From: Novosphingobium sp. NDB2Meth1
Lineage (GTDB): Bacteria; Pseudomonadota; Alphaproteobacteria; Sphingomonadales; Sphingomonadaceae
Length of the DNA: 64,000 bases
Assembly: GCF_900117425.1 (NCBI RefSeq)
Contig: NZ_FPEH01000012.1
Location: 310,001 to 374,000 of the forward strand
Reading direction: 5' to 3'
The translations under genes and the position numbers were made by a program. The notes beneath the pieces are model-generated. The model was not told the DNA's origin, searched no databases, and was given only the letters and a program-made list of their open reading frames with translations. Shown piece by piece: positions 61,020 through 64,000 of the stretch; positions within the stretch are counted from its first letter, which is position 1, and every line of letters starts with the position of its first letter.

Positions 61020-62354
61020 TCAGGCACCTGCCGTGTGGCTCTTGATGTAGTCGCGGTAAACAAGAGCGCTGGGCTTGGGCGTGCGCACGAACGTCTGGCG
61101 GTCAAGCGTGTGCAGCCCGTAATGAAACTTGTAGCCGAAGCCCCATTCGAAATTGTCGATCAGCGACCAGTGGCAATAGCCCTTCACCGGCACGCCTTCG
61201 TCCATCGCGGCCTTGAGGTGGGTGAGTGCCTCGGGAATGAGCCAGGCTCGGATCGCGTCGTCATCGGTACCGACGCCGTGTTCGGTCACGATGACCGGAA
61301 CCTTTGCCACCTCGTAGGCATAACGCACCGCGCCAGCGAGCGAAGGGGGATAGACTTCCGCGCCCATGATATTGCGGCGTGCGTCCGCCGGCGGATCAAG
61401 TTTGCCCTTCTTGCCCCAGATCGAGCGCTCGTAATTCTGCACGCCGATGAAGTCATCGGCCTGAGCGAGGCGCAGCCAGGCATTGTAGAACTTCTCGCGC
61501 ATTGCATCGCGCAGCGAGCCGGGCTCTCCCGCTTGATCGTCGAGCATGGCGAGGCTCACGCCAACTGGCAGATCACCCCGCACCGCCTTGATCGCTGCCT
61601 TTCCGGCGGTATGGCCGGCTCGCAGGTTGGACTGCACCATTGCCGGATCGGGATGATGGATCGCGTTGCCGGCAAGGAATACCGGGACCCCCAGCTTGGC
61701 TGCGGCGGCAGCGGCCATGGCTCTATCCGCTTCGAGAAGTCCGCCCGGTAGTAGGAACTGGAGCAACCCTGCCAGATTGGGCTCGTTGAGCGTAGTCGCA
61801 TGATCGATCCCGCCGGCGAGATGGCGCGCGGCTTTGTCGCAGAAGCGCGCGAAGAGTTGCGGTGCCTCGTCGTTGGTCCAGCCACCGCGCGCAGCGAACC
61901 ATATCGGCGTGGTGAAGTGATTGAAGGTGACGATGGGCCGCAGGCCAACGGCCCGCGCACCTTCGATCATCCGCTTGTAGTGATCGAGCATGGCGATCGA
62001 GAACTGGCCAGGTTCGGGTTCGATCCGTGCCCATTCGAGGCTGAAGCGGTAGGCATTGAGCCCGAGGTTCTTCGCGAGCTCGAGATCGGTGCGCCAAAGT
62101 TCGAAGCTGTTGGCCGCATCGCCGGAGGGTTCGCTGTAGGCTGTCTGCTTGAGGTTTTCGAGCAGCCAGCAATCGGAATTGATGTTGTTGCCTTCGACCT
62201 GATGGCCTGCGGTGGCGGCGCCCCAGATGAAGTTGGCGGGGAAGGGGCCGGGCGCCGCAGCTGCCTTGACCGCCTTGGCTGCCACGCGCGGAGCCGCGCT
62301 CAGCGCAAGGCCTGCTGCCGTGGCCGCCACGAATGTGCGCCGGTCGATTGTCAT
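61020..62354 (-). CDS. Tat-exported GH1 beta-glucosidase
   Basis: 444 aa. A Tat-like signal (TIDRRTFVAATAAGLALS) is followed by the GH1 barrel. The acid/base glutamate lies in TTLNEPN (E191) and the nucleophile in VIVTEHGVG (E358). The last motif reads TEHG instead of the common TENG; the His in place of Asn is unusual but leaves the glutamate intact. GGGAG is about 8 nt before the ATG. It would split beta-glucosides in the periplasm. It is the first gene of the four-gene operon ending in the FAD monooxygenase. Confidence 0.85.
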   Translation of the reverse strand: MTIDRRTFVAATAAGLALSAAPRVAAKAVKAAAAPGPFPANFIWGAATAGHQVEGNNINSDCWLLENLKQTAYSEPSGDAANSFELWRTDLELAKNLGLNAYRFSLEWARIEPEPGQFSIAMLDHYKRMIEGARAVGLRPIVTFNHFTTPIWFAARGGWTNDEAPQLFARFCDKAARHLAGGIDHATTLNEPNLAGLLQFLLPGGLLEADRAMAAAAAAKLGVPVFLAGNAIHHPDPAMVQSNLRAGHTAGKAAIKAVRGDLPVGVSLAMLDDQAGEPGSLRDAMREKFYNAWLRLAQADDFIGVQNYERSIWGKKGKLDPPADARRNIMGAEVYPPSLAGAVRYAYEVAKVPVIVTEHGVGTDDDAIRAWLIPEALTHLKAAMDEGVPVKGYCHWSLIDNFEWGFGYKFHYGLHTLDRQTFVRTPKPSALVYRDYIKSHTAGA

Positions 62355-62474
62355 TCCGCCATCTCCCATCTGTTTGGATGCTGATCTGGGCGAAATCATC
62401 GATCAAGTAAAATTGTCATGATGCATAAAATCGTATAGCCAGCGTCGATACATACGCCGGAGAGTTTGGACAGG
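62355..62474. promoter_or_regulatory. Divergent promoter region, GH1 operon / NodD-like LysR
   Basis: 120 bp, AT-rich in the middle (CAAGTAAAATTGTCATGATG). It includes TCGATACATA at 62445-62454, a 10-mer also present at 55860-55869 ahead of the TonB receptor. I do not see a clear nod-box (ATC-N9-GAT) but LysR binding is expected here. Confidence 0.4.
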
Positions 62475-63398
62475 ATGCGCTTCAAGGGTCTCGATCTCAA
62501 CCTTCTCGTCGCGTTCGACGCGCTGATGGCGACACGCAGTGTAAGCCGTTCGGCGGAGCGCCTGAACCTCAGTCAACCCGCGATGAGCGCGGCGCTGGCA
62601 CGGCTGCGGGAGTATTTCGGCGATGAGTTGCTGCAACTGCAGGGCAAGCGCATGCATCCCACGCCCTTTGCCGATGAACTCATGCCGCAAGTGCGCGAGA
62701 GCCTGCTCGGGCTGGAAGTGATGCTGTCGCGCTCGCCCAATTTCGATCCGCGCACCTCGCAGCGCAGTTTCAAGATCGTGACCTCGGACTATGTCTTCGC
62801 CTCGCTGATCGTGCCGCTCGTCGCGCAGCTGGCGGAGGATGCGCCGGGTATCCGCATCGATTGCGGGCTCCCGCAGCCGAGCACGGTGCAGGAACTGGAA
62901 GAAGGCAAGATCGATATCACGATCACGCCGGAATATGTGATCGGCGGCAATCACCTCTCCTATGTGCTTTATCGCGAACCGCAGGTCGTGGTGGGGTGGA
63001 GCGGCAATCCCGCCATTGCCGGCGGCGTTATCACCGAGGAAGCATTCTTCGATGCGGGCCATGTCGTTGTCGTGCTGGGCGGCGGACAGACATTGTCTTA
63101 CGCGGACCGGACGCTGGAGCTGATGGGGCGAGGCCGCATGATCGAGGCGACGGTGGCGATCTTTACGGCGGTGCCCTGGCTGATCGAAGGAACCAACAGG
63201 CTTTCGGTGATGCATTCGCGGCTGGCCGAGCAGCTCAAGGGGCGATTTGCGATCAGTACCGCGCCGGTGCCGTTCGAGATTCCCGCGATGAAGCAGATGC
63301 TGAGCTATCATCCGGGGCGCAAGGACGATGCCGGGCTGACCTGGCTGCGCGGGCGGATCGAGGCGATTGCGCAGCGTGGCGAGGCGCTTGACGCATAA
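62475..63398 (+). CDS. NodD-like LysR-family regulator
   Basis: 307 aa. The N-terminus RFKGLDLNLLVAFDALM, then RSAERLNLSQPAMSAALARLR, closely follows the opening of rhizobial NodD, which responds to flavonoids. The C-terminal domain is a LysR sensor (about 92-300) and differs more. Many non-symbiotic proteobacteria have NodD-like regulators of aromatic genes, so flavonoid sensing is suggested, not shown. It is divergent from the GH1 operon. The ATG with CCGGAGAG 10 nt upstream is preferred to a TTG 9 bp earlier. Confidence 0.83.
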   Translation: MRFKGLDLNLLVAFDALMATRSVSRSAERLNLSQPAMSAALARLREYFGDELLQLQGKRMHPTPFADELMPQVRESLLGLEVMLSRSPNFDPRTSQRSFKIVTSDYVFASLIVPLVAQLAEDAPGIRIDCGLPQPSTVQELEEGKIDITITPEYVIGGNHLSYVLYREPQVVVGWSGNPAIAGGVITEEAFFDAGHVVVVLGGGQTLSYADRTLELMGRGRMIEATVAIFTAVPWLIEGTNRLSVMHSRLAEQLKGRFAISTAPVPFEIPAMKQMLSYHPGRKDDAGLTWLRGRIEAIAQRGEALDA

Positions 63399-63483
63399 CG
63401 TCAGTCTATATCGAATTATCCAAACAATCATTTTTACAGATTGATTGAGCCCCAGCAGAACAGCGGCGGGAGAAACGCCGGAC

Positions 63484-63912
63484 ATGCTGACGCTCGCGCA
63501 CGGACTGACAATCGCCATGGAGACGCTGGCTGAAGGTCGGCGGCTGGGCCTCGCGCCGCTGGCCTGCGTCGTGCTTGATTGCGGCGGCCATGTGCTGGCG
63601 ATGCTGCGCGATGAGAATGCCTCGATCTACCGGCCCGAAATTGCGATGGGCAAGGCCGCGGGCTGCCTCGGCATGGGCTTCGGCGGTCGCGAACTCGCCA
63701 AGCGCGCGGCGGCGATGCCGATGTTTTTCAATGGCCTGCAAGCCGCGTTCCCGAGTGGCATGTTGCCTGTGCCGGGCGGCGTTCTGGTCCGCGATGGCGA
63801 AGGCAACCTGCTCGGCGCGGTGGGCGTGACGGGCGACACCTCGGACAATGACGAACTCTGCGCGCTGGCGGGGATCGCCGCGGCGGGGCTGCAAGCGGAT
63901 ACCGGCGCATGA
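63484..63912 (+). CDS. GlcG/HbpS-family protein
   Basis: 142 aa. The heme-binding-protein-like GlcG/HbpS fold is recognised by ACVVLDCGGHVLAMLRDENA, MGKAAGCLGMGFGGRELA and the C-terminal GVTGDTSDNDELCALAGI. These small cytoplasmic proteins occur in many aromatic and alcohol catabolism operons, with unclear roles (heme or cofactor binding). It follows the LysR gene by 85 bp and overlaps the next gene by 4 bp. The ATG at MLTLAHG is chosen; a TTG 39 bp upstream is possible. Confidence 0.78.
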   Translation: MLTLAHGLTIAMETLAEGRRLGLAPLACVVLDCGGHVLAMLRDENASIYRPEIAMGKAAGCLGMGFGGRELAKRAAAMPMFFNGLQAAFPSGMLPVPGGVLVRDGEGNLLGAVGVTGDTSDNDELCALAGIAAAGLQADTGA

Positions 63913-64000
63913 GCGGCACGCTCTTCACCGATGTGATGATTTTCGACGGCAGCGGCGCGGCGCGGTTTCCGGGCGAGGTGCTGGTGCGCGGCGAGCGGAT
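63909..64000 (+). CDS. Amidohydrolase family protein (partial, N-terminus only)
   Basis: The window ends 30 codons into this gene. The peptide TDVMIFDGSGAARFPGEVLVRGER is the usual first beta-sandwich of imidazolonepropionase- or dihydroorotase-type amidohydrolases. The start overlaps the GlcG-like stop (ATGA), so both belong to one operon. Nothing can be said of its active site. Confidence 0.6.
   Translation, partial: MSGTLFTDVMIFDGSGAARFPGEVLVRGER

Noticed and set aside
62355..62474. A nod-box ahead of the GH1 operon
   Set aside because: No ATC-N9-GAT pair in the expected spacing was found in the region.
1..64000. tRNA, rRNA, CRISPR array, insertion sequence or prophage
   Set aside because: No conserved RNA gene sequence, no regularly spaced direct repeats, and no transposase, integrase or phage gene product was recognised.

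Overview
The window is GC-rich, densely coded DNA from an alphaproteobacterium, most likely a member of the Sphingomonadales close to Novosphingobium or Sphingobium. This is inferred from two large TonB-dependent receptors, several tripartite efflux systems, a tryptophan-halogenase-like gene in a sugar locus, many 1-17 bp gene overlaps, and short intergenic inverted repeats of the kind common in sphingomonads. I see no rRNA, tRNA, CRISPR array, phage gene or insertion sequence, and no gene-free stretch over 300 bp.

Region 1 (1-8.6 kb) is mixed catabolism. It holds the tail of a transporter, a gabD-gabT pair for GABA breakdown, an AraC-type regulator, a fumarylacetoacetate-hydrolase (FAH) family enzyme, an acetoacetate-decarboxylase-like protein, a secreted amidohydrolase and a membrane fatty-acid desaturase. 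Region 2 (8.7-22.6 kb) is export and oxidation. A TolC/HlyD/ABC operon has an ABC protein whose ATP-binding motifs have all been lost, and it diverges from an OxyR-like regulator with no cysteine. A complete RND pump operon follows, divergent from a two-subunit molybdenum hydroxylase (IorA/IorB-like).

Region 3 (22.7-36.8 kb) is a carbohydrate-utilisation locus: a LamG-GH2 glycosidase, an exported GH3 glucosidase, a TonB receptor, a flavin-dependent halogenase-like protein, a ROK sugar kinase, a ROK repressor and a LacI repressor. Region 4 (36.9-42.2 kb) has a cupin-FAH operon behind a perfect 23-bp palindrome, two MFS transporters and a secreted alpha/beta hydrolase.

Region 5 (42.2-64 kb) is the most interesting part. 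An eight-gene operon reading leftward from 51,577 encodes a two-subunit C-glycoside deglycosidase (alpha barrel plus small DUF6379-type beta), a GH3 enzyme without a signal peptide, a Gfo/Idh/MocA dehydrogenase, a sugar isomerase/epimerase, an FAD sugar 3-dehydrogenase pair (GMC large subunit plus Tat-exported small subunit) and a Rieske oxygenase. A GPH-family sugar symporter and a TonB receptor lie upstream. Further on are a luciferase-like flavoenzyme, a TetR regulator, and a second leftward operon (GH1, alpha/beta hydrolase, ThuA-like, FAD monooxygenase) divergent from a NodD-like LysR regulator.

My reading is that region 5 takes up a plant aromatic glycoside, possibly a flavonoid O- or C-glycoside. 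It would oxidise the sugar at C3, cleave the sugar from the aglycone and begin oxidising the aglycone. The gene families are visible in the sequence; the substrate and the order of steps are inference.
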